Positions 27,745 through 37,164 are shown, counted from the stretch's first letter. The stretch is DNA of 64,000 nt from Caenibacillus caldisaponilyticus (GCF_002003465.1 NZ_BDDQ01000021.1:59936-123935); one strand, 5' to 3'. Notes: generated by a model not told the origin, from the sequence alone. Numbers and translations are program-made.

Positions 27745-29382
27745 ATGATGATGAACGTGCCGCTGGTGCTCACATCGGTGCTTGAAAGGGCCGAAACCAT
27801 TTTTCCGAAAAAAACGGTCGTTTCCCGGACCGCTTCGGGGATTCAGCGCTACACTTATAAAGAGATCGGGGAACGGACGCGGGCGTTGGCGAGCGCCCTC
27901 GCCGAGCTGGGCGTGAAGCGCGGCGACCGCGTCGGCACGCTGGCTTGGAACGACCATCGTCATCTGGAAGCGTATTTTGCGGTGCCATGCATGGGAGCGG
28001 TGCTTCATACCATCAACATCAGGCTTCCAAAAGATCACTTAAGTTACATCATCAACCACGCCGAAGATAAAGTGCTTCTCGTCGACCGCCAATTTCTTCC
28101 GCTCATCGAAGCCATCAAAGATGAGCTTTACACCGTCCGGGCGTTCGTCATTCTTGGCGATGAAGCGGAAGTGCCGGAAACGGCGCTGGCCCCCGTCTAC
28201 GCCTATGAATCACTGATTGCGGCCGGCGATCGGCGATATCGCTTCCCCCAAGATCTCGATGAAAACGAACCATCCGGCATGTGCTACACGTCCGCCACGA
28301 CCGGCTTGCCGAAAGGCGTCGTCTATACGCACCGCAGCTCAGTGCTTCACGCCCTGACCTTGGGCTTGGTCGACACGTTAGGGTTGTCCGAGGCCGATGT
28401 GTGTCTGCCGATCGTTCCGATGTTTCACGTCAATGCATGGGGAACGCCCTATGCATGCACCTATTTTGGTTCCACTCTCGTCTTGCCCGGTCCGAACGTC
28501 ACGCCAAAAGTGATTGCCGAACTGATCGAAGCCGAAAAAGTGACGACGGCCTCCGGCGTGCCGACCGTCTGGCTCGGTTTGGCGAAAGAACTTCAAGAAA
28601 GGCCGCACAAAACGGACAGCCTGCGCGCCGTCATCTGCGGCGGTGCGGCCGCCCCGAAAGGCTTGATCCGCCTGTACGAAGAAAAACTCGGCATTCCTTT
28701 TATCCACGCCTACGGATTGACGGAAACCTCTCCCCTCGTTTCCGTCGCCCGGCTGAAAAGCTATCAAAATGATCTTCCCGAAGAGGAAAAATGGGAGATT
28801 CGCGCGACGCAAGGCTTGATCGTACCGGGACTGCAAGCAAAGCTCGTCGGCGAGAACGGGGAGGCGGCATGGAACGGCAAGGAAATGGGCGAGCTCTGGC
28901 TCCGCGGGCCATGGGTGGCGGACGAATACTATAAAGATGAGCGCAGCCGCGAAGCGTTTACCGACGGCTGGCTGCACACCGGCGACATCGCGACGATCGA
29001 CGAGGAAGGCTTTGTCAAAATCGTCGACCGCGCCAAAGATCTCGTCAAAAGCGGCGGGGAGTGGATTTCCTCCGTCGATCTGGAAAACGCGCTCATGGCC
29101 CACGAAGCTGTCTTTGAAGCCGCCGTCATCGCCGTCCCCCATCCGAAATGGCAAGAACGCCCCATCGCTTGCGTCGTCTTGAAGGAACCGTATCAAGCGA
29201 CGACGAGCAAAGAAGATTTGCTCGATTATTTGCGGCCCCAGTTTGCCAAATGGTGGCTGCCCGATGACATCATCTTCCTGGATGAAATCCCCAAAACTTC
29301 CGTCGGCAAATTTTTAAAACGGGCCCTGCGCGAACGCTTTAAAAATCATCTCACCTCCGCCTCCGACCCGTCGATGGCTTGA
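27745..29382 (+). CDS. fatty acyl-CoA ligase (AMP-binding)
   Basis: 545 aa ANL-superfamily enzyme that activates a medium- or long-chain fatty acid through an acyl-AMP to acyl-CoA. The P-loop reads YTSATTGLPKGVVYTH (about residue 180), with Ala in place of the usual Gly of TSGTTG. AMP-binding AYGLTETSP, the GELWLRGPWV and DGWLHTGDIATIDEEGF motifs and the C-terminal lysine in PKTSVGKFLKR are intact. It resembles the LcfB/AlkK group. Start follows AAGGGGGAATGTGCG, with three consecutive ATG codons. It reads alone on the plus strand from its own promoter. Confidence 0.88.
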   Translation: MMMNVPLVLTSVLERAETIFPKKTVVSRTASGIQRYTYKEIGERTRALASALAELGVKRGDRVGTLAWNDHRHLEAYFAVPCMGAVLHTINIRLPKDHLSYIINHAEDKVLLVDRQFLPLIEAIKDELYTVRAFVILGDEAEVPETALAPVYAYESLIAAGDRRYRFPQDLDENEPSGMCYTSATTGLPKGVVYTHRSSVLHALTLGLVDTLGLSEADVCLPIVPMFHVNAWGTPYACTYFGSTLVLPGPNVTPKVIAELIEAEKVTTASGVPTVWLGLAKELQERPHKTDSLRAVICGGAAAPKGLIRLYEEKLGIPFIHAYGLTETSPLVSVARLKSYQNDLPEEEKWEIRATQGLIVPGLQAKLVGENGEAAWNGKEMGELWLRGPWVADEYYKDERSREAFTDGWLHTGDIATIDEEGFVKIVDRAKDLVKSGGEWISSVDLENALMAHEAVFEAAVIAVPHPKWQERPIACVVLKEPYQATTSKEDLLDYLRPQFAKWWLPDDIIFLDEIPKTSVGKFLKRALRERFKNHLTSASDPSMA

Positions 29383-29705
29383 TTCGGCGAATGCGTGCGA
29401 GCAACCGCCGTCTCAACCTTCGACGAACGCCAACCCGTTGACGAGCAAGGCACGCATCTTTAAATAGCGGCGGGCTCGATCCAACATGAACCGCAGGGCG
29501 ACGGAGTGATGCGGTTTTAACAGGCGTCGTCATTTTTCCATGAAAAAAGCGGCCGCCATTGGCGGGCGGTCATTCAACGCATCGATTGAACCTGAACGGC
29601 ATGATCCCGCTAGCGGACACCCCGCACGCTTCTTGAAAGCCGATCGCTGGCGGTCGCCCGCCCGCTTGTCCTCAATCCACGGAAGGATCGACGGCTTTCC
29701 TATAG
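29383..29705. other. intergenic stretch after the acyl-CoA ligase gene
   Basis: About 320 bases without a supported gene. A loose GC-rich inverted repeat near 29545-29570 might end the ligase transcript, but it lacks a T-run. Confidence 0.35.
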
Positions 29706-29746
29706 TAAAAAAGACAAGCCGGTTCCATCGATGAGAACCGGCTGGC
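29706..29746 (-). terminator. rho-independent terminator after ycnI
   Basis: Minus-strand AGCCGGTTCTCAT / ATGGAACCGGCT stem followed by TGTCTTTTTT, adjacent to the ycnI stop. Confidence 0.85.
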
Positions 29747-29752
29747 TTTGTC

Positions 29753-30388
29753 TTACGCTTTTTTCTCTTTTCCGACGAAGTTGACGATCAAGGCAATCGT
29801 GCTGATCACAACCGCAAGAATCGCCAAGTAAAGAGCCCAAGGATTTTGATCGCTGTCCGTCTGATCCGTCGCATTCATTGATGCATGGTGGTGATCGGCG
29901 GTCGCTTCTCCTGTCCCCGCAGCGGTGACTTGAGTCACCGAGGCCGGGTAATCCGAACCTTCGGGGCCGATCCATTTGACCACGCTGCCGTCTTTGTACG
30001 TTTGGTAAGCTTTCCACGCCAAGGATTTGGCGTTGGCGGCCACCTTGCCCATCATGTTAAACTCGCCGAACTGTTCCGGCAGGAGGCCTTGTCCTTCCGC
30101 CGTCCATGTCACGCTCGTTATTTTTCCATTTGCATCCTTTTCGACTTGATACTTCCAACCCGGAACCGGTTCGAACGACGCGATGTCCACATCTTTTGGA
30201 ATTTCCACTTTCACTTTAACGGTCGGCACATTCTTTTCGGTCGGGACCTTCACCGTGAATTTCTGATAGGAATCAGCGGGAACTTGATTCGGGCTGACCG
30301 TGACGTGCGCGCTCGCCACACCGGCGAACAAGAAGGCGGCGGCAAACAGCGCAGGGATGATCGTTAACCATTTTTTCATGTTTTTCAT
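29753..30388 (-). CDS. ycnI: YcnI-type copper-handling membrane-anchored protein
   Basis: 211 aa. Start at 30388 is set by AAGGAG nine bases upstream; the frame runs 10 codons further without a site. A signal peptide ends at ASA|HVTV, leaving an N-terminal His as in YcnI, whose DUF1775 domain binds Cu(II) through that His and a nearby acidic residue. The C-terminus has a single helix (ALYLAILAVVISTIALIVNF) and a Lys tail. A His-rich spacer ADHHHASM precedes it and may add metal affinity. It follows ycnJ by 46 bases, so the pair is an operon. Confidence 0.9.
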   Translation of the reverse strand: MKNMKKWLTIIPALFAAAFLFAGVASAHVTVSPNQVPADSYQKFTVKVPTEKNVPTVKVKVEIPKDVDIASFEPVPGWKYQVEKDANGKITSVTWTAEGQGLLPEQFGEFNMMGKVAANAKSLAWKAYQTYKDGSVVKWIGPEGSDYPASVTQVTAAGTGEATADHHHASMNATDQTDSDQNPWALYLAILAVVISTIALIVNFVGKEKKA

Positions 30389-30434
30389 GCTTTTCAACTC
30401 CTTAAAGTATAGTTTCAATCATCGCCATTGAGAT

Positions 30435-32003
30435 TTATGGCGTCAAAACGTCATATAGTTTCATTTCCCGGGTTACGACGCTTTCATTATCGCGATCATC
30501 GACGAGATAAAGGTTTAATCGATAGCGTCCCGGTTTAAGGAAAAATTGTCCGGTCGCTTCATAAACAGTAACCGTTTTGCCTTTGACGCGTTTGACATCC
30601 TGTTTTTTCAATGGAATGGTGAGCGGGGCGACCTCCGGATCTCCTTTATCTTCCAAAACAAGCTGAACGTCTTCAAGCGCATGATTGGCGCTTGTTACGC
30701 TCAGTCTCACCGTATTGGCGATCCCTGGCATATTGGGTGTAATCGTCGTCTCCGCCTGAAAACCGTCCGCTTTCGCTTTCCAATCCAGCGGCTGATTCGT
30801 CGGAAACGGGTTGGAATACGTCAGGGCGCCGACAACGAACATAATGGCGGTCATCAGCACGAAATCGGCGATCAGCCATTTGGCCGCCCCCTCCGGCGCT
30901 CGTTTGGCCATGGCCCGTCGCAGGAAAGCCGCGACGACCACGACGAAGACGACAAGCCCCATTTTAATGAGCAAATCGATCCCCCATCCGCTCGCTAAAA
31001 TCTCCGACGGATCGGGCAAATAAAATACGGTCGAAACGAGCCCGGACACGATCAACACGACGAGGCTGATGAAGGCGCCCGTCGAAAACACGGGTAAAAA
31101 TTCGGCGAAGATCCGCTGTTTGGCGCGCTTCCAATGCAGCGCCGCCACCGCCAACCCTCCGGCCCAGAACGCGCCCGCCAGCAAGTGCACATAATCAAGG
31201 GAGATCGTCAACGCCTGCGGATGAAAGGCGGCGGCATGGCCTGAAACCGCTTCGACCAAAAGAATGGCCAATGTCCACGATAGATCCGCCCAACGGTTTT
31301 TTCCCAATAAGAAAACGCCTGACGCCGCAAGCAGCAAACGGAGAAGCACCAACCTCCCGGCATCGGTTTCGAGCAGGAAGGCCGGCCACACGCCGAAGTG
31401 AAATCCCCCGACGCCGTCGTAAAGCTCCGATACACCGGTCAATGCGCAAATCAGCAGGAAAAACCGGCTGAGCGTTCGATACCCGTTCTTCCGGGCAAAT
31501 GAAAGGGTGTCGGGAAAGAGCCGCATCAGCCCCGTCCATCCGGCCAAGGCCAACAACGTGAGATAGTATAAACCGTAAAAGACGGTTCGTTGGAGCGATA
31601 CGTCGTGCAGATGGCCGCTTGGGGCCGCCGCCGTCTCTTCCCGCGCCTTGCCGACCGTGACCAAGTAGGAAGCGGCGACGGGGTGACCGTCCGCGGAGAT
31701 CACCCGATAACTGACCGTATAAACACCGTCCGGCAACTTCGGCAATTTGACGCGGAGGGTTGTATGATCCCGCGAAAGCTGCGTCTTTCCTCGGCTTACT
31801 TCCGCGCCTTTTTGATCAAATACCTTTATAAAATAAAAACGGTCCTCGATGCGCTCGTTGAACGTCAAGCGCACTTCGTCCGGCGCCCGGGTCACATGGG
31901 CGTTCGGCGGAGGATTGGACGACACCAAGCTGGCGTGGGCCCAAGCCCCTTTCGGCAAACATAGGATTAACATAAAGACAATGACCGGCGCCCAACGTTT
32001 CAT
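30435..32003 (-). CDS. ycnJ: CopC-CopD copper transport protein
   Basis: 522 aa. Start at 32003 follows GGGAAGGGAGGG. The signal peptide ends at AWA|HASL, giving the N-terminal His of the CopC domain (to about residue 120, with SADGHPVAASY as the second Cu ligand region). A CopD membrane domain of about eight helices follows (residues 140-400), including conserved His in VSGHAAAFHPQ. The last 90 residues form an extracytoplasmic beta domain. In B. subtilis YcnJ imports copper and is repressed by YcnK; no ycnK is present here. A TGTGA-N6-TCACA site lies upstream. Confidence 0.9.
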   Translation of the reverse strand: MKRWAPVIVFMLILCLPKGAWAHASLVSSNPPPNAHVTRAPDEVRLTFNERIEDRFYFIKVFDQKGAEVSRGKTQLSRDHTTLRVKLPKLPDGVYTVSYRVISADGHPVAASYLVTVGKAREETAAAPSGHLHDVSLQRTVFYGLYYLTLLALAGWTGLMRLFPDTLSFARKNGYRTLSRFFLLICALTGVSELYDGVGGFHFGVWPAFLLETDAGRLVLLRLLLAASGVFLLGKNRWADLSWTLAILLVEAVSGHAAAFHPQALTISLDYVHLLAGAFWAGGLAVAALHWKRAKQRIFAEFLPVFSTGAFISLVVLIVSGLVSTVFYLPDPSEILASGWGIDLLIKMGLVVFVVVVAAFLRRAMAKRAPEGAAKWLIADFVLMTAIMFVVGALTYSNPFPTNQPLDWKAKADGFQAETTITPNMPGIANTVRLSVTSANHALEDVQLVLEDKGDPEVAPLTIPLKKQDVKRVKGKTVTVYEATGQFFLKPGRYRLNLYLVDDRDNESVVTREMKLYDVLTP

Positions 32004-32071
32004 CGCCAACCCTCCCTTCCCATTATGGATCAATTTCTATCAATTTATAACGCCGCATCGCCGCATCTAAT

Positions 32072-32109
32072 AGTATATTAAGCGACAGCAGGGTGTGACC
32101 GTCGTCACA
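32072..32109 (-). promoter_or_regulatory. ycnJ promoter region with CRP/FNR-type palindrome
   Basis: TGTGACCGTCGTCACA at 32094-32109 matches TGTGA-N6-TCACA exactly. A TATACT -10 candidate lies at 32072-32077 on the minus strand. The palindrome centre is about 36 bases from the predicted start, overlapping the -35, so it could act as activator or operator site. Confidence 0.5.
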
Positions 32110-32281
32110 GATGTGAAAATGCCTTGACGACTTAGTGAAAGATTTGGGAAGAAACTCCTCTGGTGCCATGGGCCGTTGTTTCGAAAAACGGGTTTATAAA
32201 GAGACGATACGTGGGCCGTAACCCTTGATTGGGGAATGCCGTTCCTGAGCCGCGCATGAGATCGATTGTGAAGGGAGCAAC

Positions 32282-32371
32282 ATGCGACCTGATAAAACGA
32301 CAAGCAGTCATCTGTTCCAAAGCGATAAACGCGGCCAGGCGTTTGCAGAAGCTGGATGGCGGACGCCGTGA
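32282..32371 (+). CDS. possible 29-aa small ORF
   Basis: ATG preceded by GAAGGGAGCAAC and reading MRPDKTTSSHLFQSDKRGQA to a TGA. No hydrophobic segment and no recognised family. It is the only frame with a good ribosome binding site in the 600-base gap between ycnJ and the lgt-like gene. Weak support. Confidence 0.25.
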   Translation: MRPDKTTSSHLFQSDKRGQAFAEAGWRTP

Positions 32372-32457
32372 GACCGGCGTCGCCGTTCTTCAAGGCGTCG
32401 GCATGGGCAAAACGTCATCCGCCCGCGCTCCTCCTGCCGCTTATCGGATGTAAAAAT

Positions 32458-32497
32458 GAACGGAGCGCCTTCCGGGAAAAGGAAGGCGCTCCGTATT
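32458..32497 (-). terminator. strong hairpin downstream of the lgt-like gene
   Basis: ACGGAGCGCCTTCC / GGAAGGCGCTCCGT, a 14-bp perfect stem with a 7-base loop. T-rich tails are modest on both strands. On the minus strand it lies about 110 bases past the lgt-like stop. Confidence 0.65.
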
Positions 32498-32604
32498 TTG
32501 ATCATCGCAAAGGAAATACGTCGGGACGCAACGAGTGAAAAAAGCGACACCGCCGACTCATGGGCGTTCGTACGGTCGGTACGGGTGCGCTTCTCCCGCT
32601 CCGC

Positions 32605-33405
32605 TCATTTTTGACGAACTTCCTGATCGGCAGCCGGCTTCCGACGCGGACGCCTGAAAATGAGGTAAATAGCCATGATCATGGCGGCGGCGATGAAACC
32701 GAGCGCCGTCCATTGTCCGCCGGTCAGTCCGAGCGCATAGGCCGGCGAATCGCCGCGCAAATACTCGAGCCCGAAGCGCAGCGAGCCGTACAGGAAAAGA
32801 AATAAAGCCACGATCCAGCCTTTGGGCAAATTTTTCCCCAACAGATAAAAAAGCAAGCCAAAGATGACGATATCTCCCTGGCTCTCCCACAATACCGCGG
32901 GCCAGAGCGGTTCGGAGCCGTAATATTCATGGGCGATCGTGCCTTCGGGAAAAACGATGCCGAAATCGGAATACGTCGGTTTCCCGAACGCATCGCCGCC
33001 GAAAAAGCACGCGATGCGGCCGATGCCCATGCCGAGAACCATCGGCGGCGCCAGATAATCGGCCAGCTCCCAAAAATCAAGGCGATACTTATATGTGTAA
33101 AGGATCAATGCGACGGCGCCGCCGACGATGGCGCCGAGAATCGAAATCCCGCCGCGCCAGATCGCAATGATTTCAGCGGGATGATGGATGTAGTAAGGCG
33201 CTTGAAAAATAAAGACGTGCCATAGGCGCGCCCCGATGATGGCGCCGATCAACGCCCAAAAAATATAATTGTATAAATGCTCATGGTAAATCGTGTTTTT
33301 TGTCATGGTCAACGCGACGCCGAAACCGATGAGAATGGCAATGACGGATATGACGGCGTGCGTTTGCACGGTATAACCAAAAATGGTCACCAAGTCTTTA
33401 TGCAT
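32605..33405 (-). CDS. lgt: Lgt-like prolipoprotein diacylglyceryl transferase
   Basis: 266 aa, about seven membrane helices, start after TTGAGGTGG. The family enzyme moves diacylglycerol from phosphatidylglycerol to the lipobox Cys of prolipoproteins. The signature region reads GMGIGRIACFFGGDAFGKPT, where canonical Lgt has GRxxNFxNxE, so two conserved Asn and the Glu are replaced. An early HAVIS and later SLRFGLEYLRGD block resemble family positions. It may be the main Lgt of a divergent lineage or a paralogue with another lipid substrate. A second lgt, normally near hprK, would settle this. Confidence 0.75.
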   Translation of the reverse strand: MHKDLVTIFGYTVQTHAVISVIAILIGFGVALTMTKNTIYHEHLYNYIFWALIGAIIGARLWHVFIFQAPYYIHHPAEIIAIWRGGISILGAIVGGAVALILYTYKYRLDFWELADYLAPPMVLGMGIGRIACFFGGDAFGKPTYSDFGIVFPEGTIAHEYYGSEPLWPAVLWESQGDIVIFGLLFYLLGKNLPKGWIVALFLFLYGSLRFGLEYLRGDSPAYALGLTGGQWTALGFIAAAMIMAIYLIFRRPRRKPAADQEVRQK

Positions 33406-33686
33406 CGGATGGCCACCTCAAGTCCTCAGTTTTTACTTCATTTTACCATACTTTCAGACGAAGGCGAACGGCACTGGCAGGAATGGCGCAGGCGCGGTCT
33501 CCGTCCTGCACCGCAGCCCGACCCCGACCGAGTGCGTTCCGACTGCAACCCACCTTCCGTTTTCAATAAAGAGCGTTCATTCTCATTCAAATAATGTGCG
33601 CTTGCCCGTCGGAAAAAATAAACTGCGAAAAACGTGAAAAACTAGCTGTTATTGTCCAAAAACACCAAAAACGCGCCCGATGTTGT
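33406..33686. other. intergenic region between lgt-like gene and katA
   Basis: About 280 bases between divergently oriented genes. I see no coding frame or RNA element before the katA control sites. Confidence 0.4.
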
Positions 33687-33736
33687 CGATAATTATTATC
33701 ATTAACTATTGACTTTTAATAAAAAAATATTATACT
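33687..33736 (+). promoter_or_regulatory. katA promoter with PerR/Fur-type box
   Basis: CGATAATTATTATCA at 33687-33701 is a 7-1-7 type box: it shares 11 of 14 fixed positions with the PerR consensus TTATAATNATTATAA and contains GATAAT-N-ATTATC, also a Fur core. TTGACT (33709-33714), 16 bases, TATACT (33731-33736) follows. The box sits just upstream of the -35. Confidence 0.65.
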
Positions 33737-33774
33737 CTTAAACTGACATTAAAAACGGAGGGGTGATTGGCCAC

Positions 33775-35226
33775 ATGGCGAACAAAAAAACTTTGACAAC
33801 CGGTGCGGGGATCCCGGTTGGTGACAACCAAAACTCCATAACCGCCGGTTCCCGCGGGCCGACCTTGCTGCAAGACTTCCATCTCGTCGAAAAACTCGCC
33901 CACTTCAACCGCGAGCGCGTGCCGGAACGCGTCGTGCACGCCAAAGGCGCCGGTGCGCACGGCTATTTCGAAGTGACGAACGACGTGACGAAATGGACGA
34001 AAGCCAAGTTTTTGTCCGAAGTCGGCAAACGCACGCCGGTGTTTGTCCGCTTCTCCACGGTCGCCGGTGAAAAAGGGTCGGCCGACACCGTCCGCGACCC
34101 GCGCGGTTTCGCCGTCCGCTTTTACACCGAAGACGGCAACTACGACATCGTCGGCAACAACACGCCTGTCTTCTTTATCCGTGACGCCATCAAGTTCCCC
34201 GATTTCATCCATAGCCAAAAGCGCAATCCGCAAACAAACCTGAGAGATCCGAACGCCGTTTGGGACTTTTTCTCTTTGTCGCCCGAATCGCTCCACCAAG
34301 TGACGATTCTCTATTCGGACCGCGGCATTCCGAAGTCGTATCGCCACATGCACGGCTACGGCAGCCATACCTTCAAGTGGACGAATGCCAAAGGCGAATC
34401 GGTGTGGATCAAATACCATTTCAAAACCGAACAAGGCATCGAAAACTTGACGGCGGAAGAAGCGGCGAAGATCGCTGGCGTTGATCCCGACTATGCGACG
34501 CGCGATCTATTCGAGGCCATCGAAAGCGGCAATTATCCGGCCTGGCGCCTCTACGTGCAAATCATGCCGTTGGAAGACGCGAAAACGTACCGTTTCGATC
34601 CTTTTGACGTCACGAAGGTATGGTCGCAAAAAGACTACCCGCTCATCGAAGTCGGGCGCATGGTGCTCAACCGCAACCCGAAAAACTATTTCGCCGAAGT
34701 CGAACAAGCGGCGTTTTCGCCGGCCAACATCGTCCCGGGCATCGGTTTTTCGCCGGACAAAATGCTGCAAGGGCGCATTTTCGCCTATTCAGACACCCAC
34801 CGGTACCGCATCGGCGCGAACTACCAACTCTTGCCGATCAACCGTCCGCTCGTCGAAGTGAACAATTATCAACGCGACGGATTCATGCGCTTCGACGACA
34901 ATGGCGGCAGCGCCGTCAACTATGAACCGAACAGCTTCGGCGGACCGGTCGAGGATCCGGACGCCAAACAAGACGCCTTCGAAGTGTCCGGCATCGCCGA
35001 CAGCGTGCCGTACGACCACGACGACCACTACACCCAAGCCGGCGACCTCTACCGCCTCTTGAGCGAAGAGGAACGGGAGCGCCTCATCCAAAACATCGTC
35101 AACGATATGAAACCGGTCAAAGAAGAAATCAAACGCCGCCAAATCGAACATTTCCGCAAAGCCGATCCGGAATACGGCGAACGCGTCGCCGCCGGCCTCG
35201 GGCTGTCCCTGACCCCGAACAATTAA
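33775..35226 (+). CDS. katA: monofunctional heme catalase
   Basis: 483 aa small-subunit clade 3 catalase. The catalytic His is in [15 protein letters not shown] (about residue 53), the Asn in [12 protein letters not shown], and the heme-iron Tyr in [14 protein letters not shown] (about 340). The C-terminal NADPH-type region is normal in length. The ATG at 33775 is preferred over a GTG at 33763, which overlaps the ribosome binding site GGAGGGG. Disproportionates H2O2. The PerR/Fur-type box upstream fits peroxide control as for B. subtilis katA. Confidence 0.95.
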   Translation: MANKKTLTTGAGIPVGDNQNSITAGSRGPTLLQDFHLVEKLAHFNRERVPERVVHAKGAGAHGYFEVTNDVTKWTKAKFLSEVGKRTPVFVRFSTVAGEKGSADTVRDPRGFAVRFYTEDGNYDIVGNNTPVFFIRDAIKFPDFIHSQKRNPQTNLRDPNAVWDFFSLSPESLHQVTILYSDRGIPKSYRHMHGYGSHTFKWTNAKGESVWIKYHFKTEQGIENLTAEEAAKIAGVDPDYATRDLFEAIESGNYPAWRLYVQIMPLEDAKTYRFDPFDVTKVWSQKDYPLIEVGRMVLNRNPKNYFAEVEQAAFSPANIVPGIGFSPDKMLQGRIFAYSDTHRYRIGANYQLLPINRPLVEVNNYQRDGFMRFDDNGGSAVNYEPNSFGGPVEDPDAKQDAFEVSGIADSVPYDHDDHYTQAGDLYRLLSEEERERLIQNIVNDMKPVKEEIKRRQIEHFRKADPEYGERVAAGLGLSLTPNN

Positions 35227-35243
35227 CATCGGGCAGCCGGCGA

Positions 35244-35287
35244 ACCGGCACCTCAGCCTCATGGCTTGGGTGCCGGTTCTTTTTTCG
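35244..35287 (+). terminator. rho-independent terminator after katA
   Basis: GAACCGGCAC / GTGCCGGTTC outer stem with an AGCC/GGCT inner stem and six T. Confidence 0.9.
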
Positions 35288-35412
35288 CGCACATGCCATT
35301 TTTCTGATATTCATTTCGCGAATCCGCCGCTGCTTGATGCGCCTTCCGGAAAGTCCAGCGCCGCGCCCATGGGGATCACGCCATGAAGACGCCCCTTCGC
35401 CGTCGGCCTTTT

Positions 35413-36687
35413 TCAGGACAACGCGCGCCCGTTCTCCGCGGCGGCGGTCGCTTCATGATGTTCCACGAAGCGGTGCGCTTGGGTCGGCCAAAGCGCCGTG
35501 ATAAAGATGGACGCGGTGATCGCCATGTGCAGCCACACCACGCTCTTCACCAACACATCAATGCCCCAGAGATCCGCCAACACGCCGACCAAAATGGTGC
35601 ACAGAACGACGGACGCGCTTTGAAAGAGCCCGAACACCCCGCTGATCCGCCCCATCTTTTCCACCGGCACTTGCATTTGATAAAACGTCTGAAAACCCGT
35701 GGACGTGCAGGACTGAAAAAACCCGAGGACGGCGAAGCCGAACGCCGCGGCCCAAAAGCCGCCTGCATAGGCATAAACGATAAAACCGACACTGGTCAGA
35801 ACAACGGAACCGATCAAGAGCTTGAGCGGGAGGCGCTTGGCAAACACCGCGACAAACAGCGCGCCGAGCACATAACCGACACCGCAGCACGACACGAGCA
35901 GGCTGTATCCGCTGGCATCGAGGCCGAGCACCCGCTCGGCGAAGACGACTTCTTGAGAATCGAGCGACATGCCGATCACGGTCGCCAATTGGCAAAGCAA
36001 ATAAATAAAGATAAAATAGGCATTTTCTTTGGCAAAGGCAAACACCGCCCGCCAGTCGGCGAGAATCGTCCGCCAGATGTTTGGTCGTCCGGAAGCGGTA
36101 TCGGTCTTCGCTTCGATGACCACCTTCGGCAAAAAGAAGATGAAGATCAGCCCCGAGAGAAGGAAGGAAATCCCGTTGAGACCAAGGGCGATGCCCGGCG
36201 AGCTGAAAGCGAGCAACGCACCGGCCAGCGCCGGGCCGACGACGATCGCGCCCGTCTGCGTCATACCGAGCAGGGAATTCGTCCGCTTCCATTGCTCCGC
36301 GGGGATAAGCTTCGTCAAATACGGGTTGAACGCCGTTCTATACAGCGTGTCGCAAACGCCGAGGAGAAAGATGACCGCGTACATGACATAAAGATTGTGA
36401 AGGAACGGCAAGCTGAGCACGAGGACACCGCGCGCGATGTCGTTGGCAACCAACACGCTTTTTTTGTCGACGCGATCGACGACCGAGCCCGACCAGAGCC
36501 GCGTGAGAATCGCCGCGGCCGGCGGAATCGCCCACAGCGCCGACACCGCGGCGGCCGAATGCGTGCGCTCCAGCACGGTCAAATTGAGAGCGACCAAATA
36601 AATGAAATCGCCGAGGCTAGAAATCCCCAACGCCGCCAACAAAAAGCCCGTCACCCATTGCTTTCCCTGCCCAACCGATACCGCCAC
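35413..36687 (-). CDS. MFS exporter paired with ArsR-type regulator
   Basis: 424 aa, 12 predicted helices; resembles the EntS/TetV-type MFS_3 group (LNLTVLERTHSAAAVSALWA, LWSGSVVDRVDKKSVLVAND). GTG start at 36687; its ribosome binding site AGGAGGAATAACGC overlaps the last codons of the regulator gene, so translation is coupled. The substrate is unknown; linkage to a winged-helix repressor suggests an inducible efflux pump. The C-terminus is a hydrophilic tail VEHHEATAAAENGRALS. Confidence 0.85.
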   Translation of the reverse strand: MAVSVGQGKQWVTGFLLAALGISSLGDFIYLVALNLTVLERTHSAAAVSALWAIPPAAAILTRLWSGSVVDRVDKKSVLVANDIARGVLVLSLPFLHNLYVMYAVIFLLGVCDTLYRTAFNPYLTKLIPAEQWKRTNSLLGMTQTGAIVVGPALAGALLAFSSPGIALGLNGISFLLSGLIFIFFLPKVVIEAKTDTASGRPNIWRTILADWRAVFAFAKENAYFIFIYLLCQLATVIGMSLDSQEVVFAERVLGLDASGYSLLVSCCGVGYVLGALFVAVFAKRLPLKLLIGSVVLTSVGFIVYAYAGGFWAAAFGFAVLGFFQSCTSTGFQTFYQMQVPVEKMGRISGVFGLFQSASVVLCTILVGVLADLWGIDVLVKSVVWLHMAITASIFITALWPTQAHRFVEHHEATAAAENGRALS

Positions 36688-36690
36688 GCG

Positions 36691-37164
36691 TTATTCCTCC
36701 TCTTTTTCCACTTTGGTCAATATGCAATCCACGGAAATCTCTTCAGCATCTTCGTGCGTCGATTCCATCATGATCTCCCACCGCTCGAACAGCTGGGTGA
36801 TCTCCGCGATGAACTGTTCTTTTTGTTCTTTGGTCAGCGCCAAGTGCGTGCCGATATATCCGGCGCGTTTTCCGTTCGGCGGTTCAACGCCAGGGTTGGC
36901 AACAAAACGGGTCGTCTTGGCGCGGTAATACTTTTCCAAAACCCCGCCGTTGGCCCGGGTTTCCACCAATTCCAACAGGCCGGCTTCATGCAGTTTGCGG
37001 ATGTGGTAATGCACGCTGCCCGCGGTCTTTTTTAGGCGGTCGGCGGCCTGCTTGGCCGTGAGCGCCTTTTTCCGCAACAAGTGCAGCAGTTTGATCCGTG
37101 TGGAATTCGCCAAGATTTTTTGTTGCTCGGCGGTTATTTTTATAAAATCTTCCTTCGACTCCAT
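36691..37164 (-). CDS. ArsR-type winged-helix regulator
   Basis: 157 aa. ATG at 37164 follows AAAGGAG; the frame extends 12 codons upstream without a site. Winged helix at about residues 10-85 (NSTRIKLLHLLRKKALTAKQ, AGSVHYHIRKLHEAGLLELV). There is no Cys-rich metal-binding motif, so this is not an arsenic or cadmium sensor of the classic kind; the C-terminal half (LTKEQKEQFIAEITQLFERW) looks like a ligand or dimerisation helix bundle, as in ArsR/GntR-like drug sensors. It probably represses itself and the MFS gene from the palindrome at 37241-37260. Confidence 0.85.
   Translation of the reverse strand: MESKEDFIKITAEQQKILANSTRIKLLHLLRKKALTAKQAADRLKKTAGSVHYHIRKLHEAGLLELVETRANGGVLEKYYRAKTTRFVANPGVEPPNGKRAGYIGTHLALTKEQKEQFIAEITQLFERWEIMMESTHEDAEEISVDCILTKVEKEEE

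Noticed and set aside
35383..37035. 550-codon plus-strand frame opposite the ArsR-MFS pair
   Set aside because: Antisense to two well-supported genes with ribosome binding sites and known folds; its composition is low-complexity and charged.
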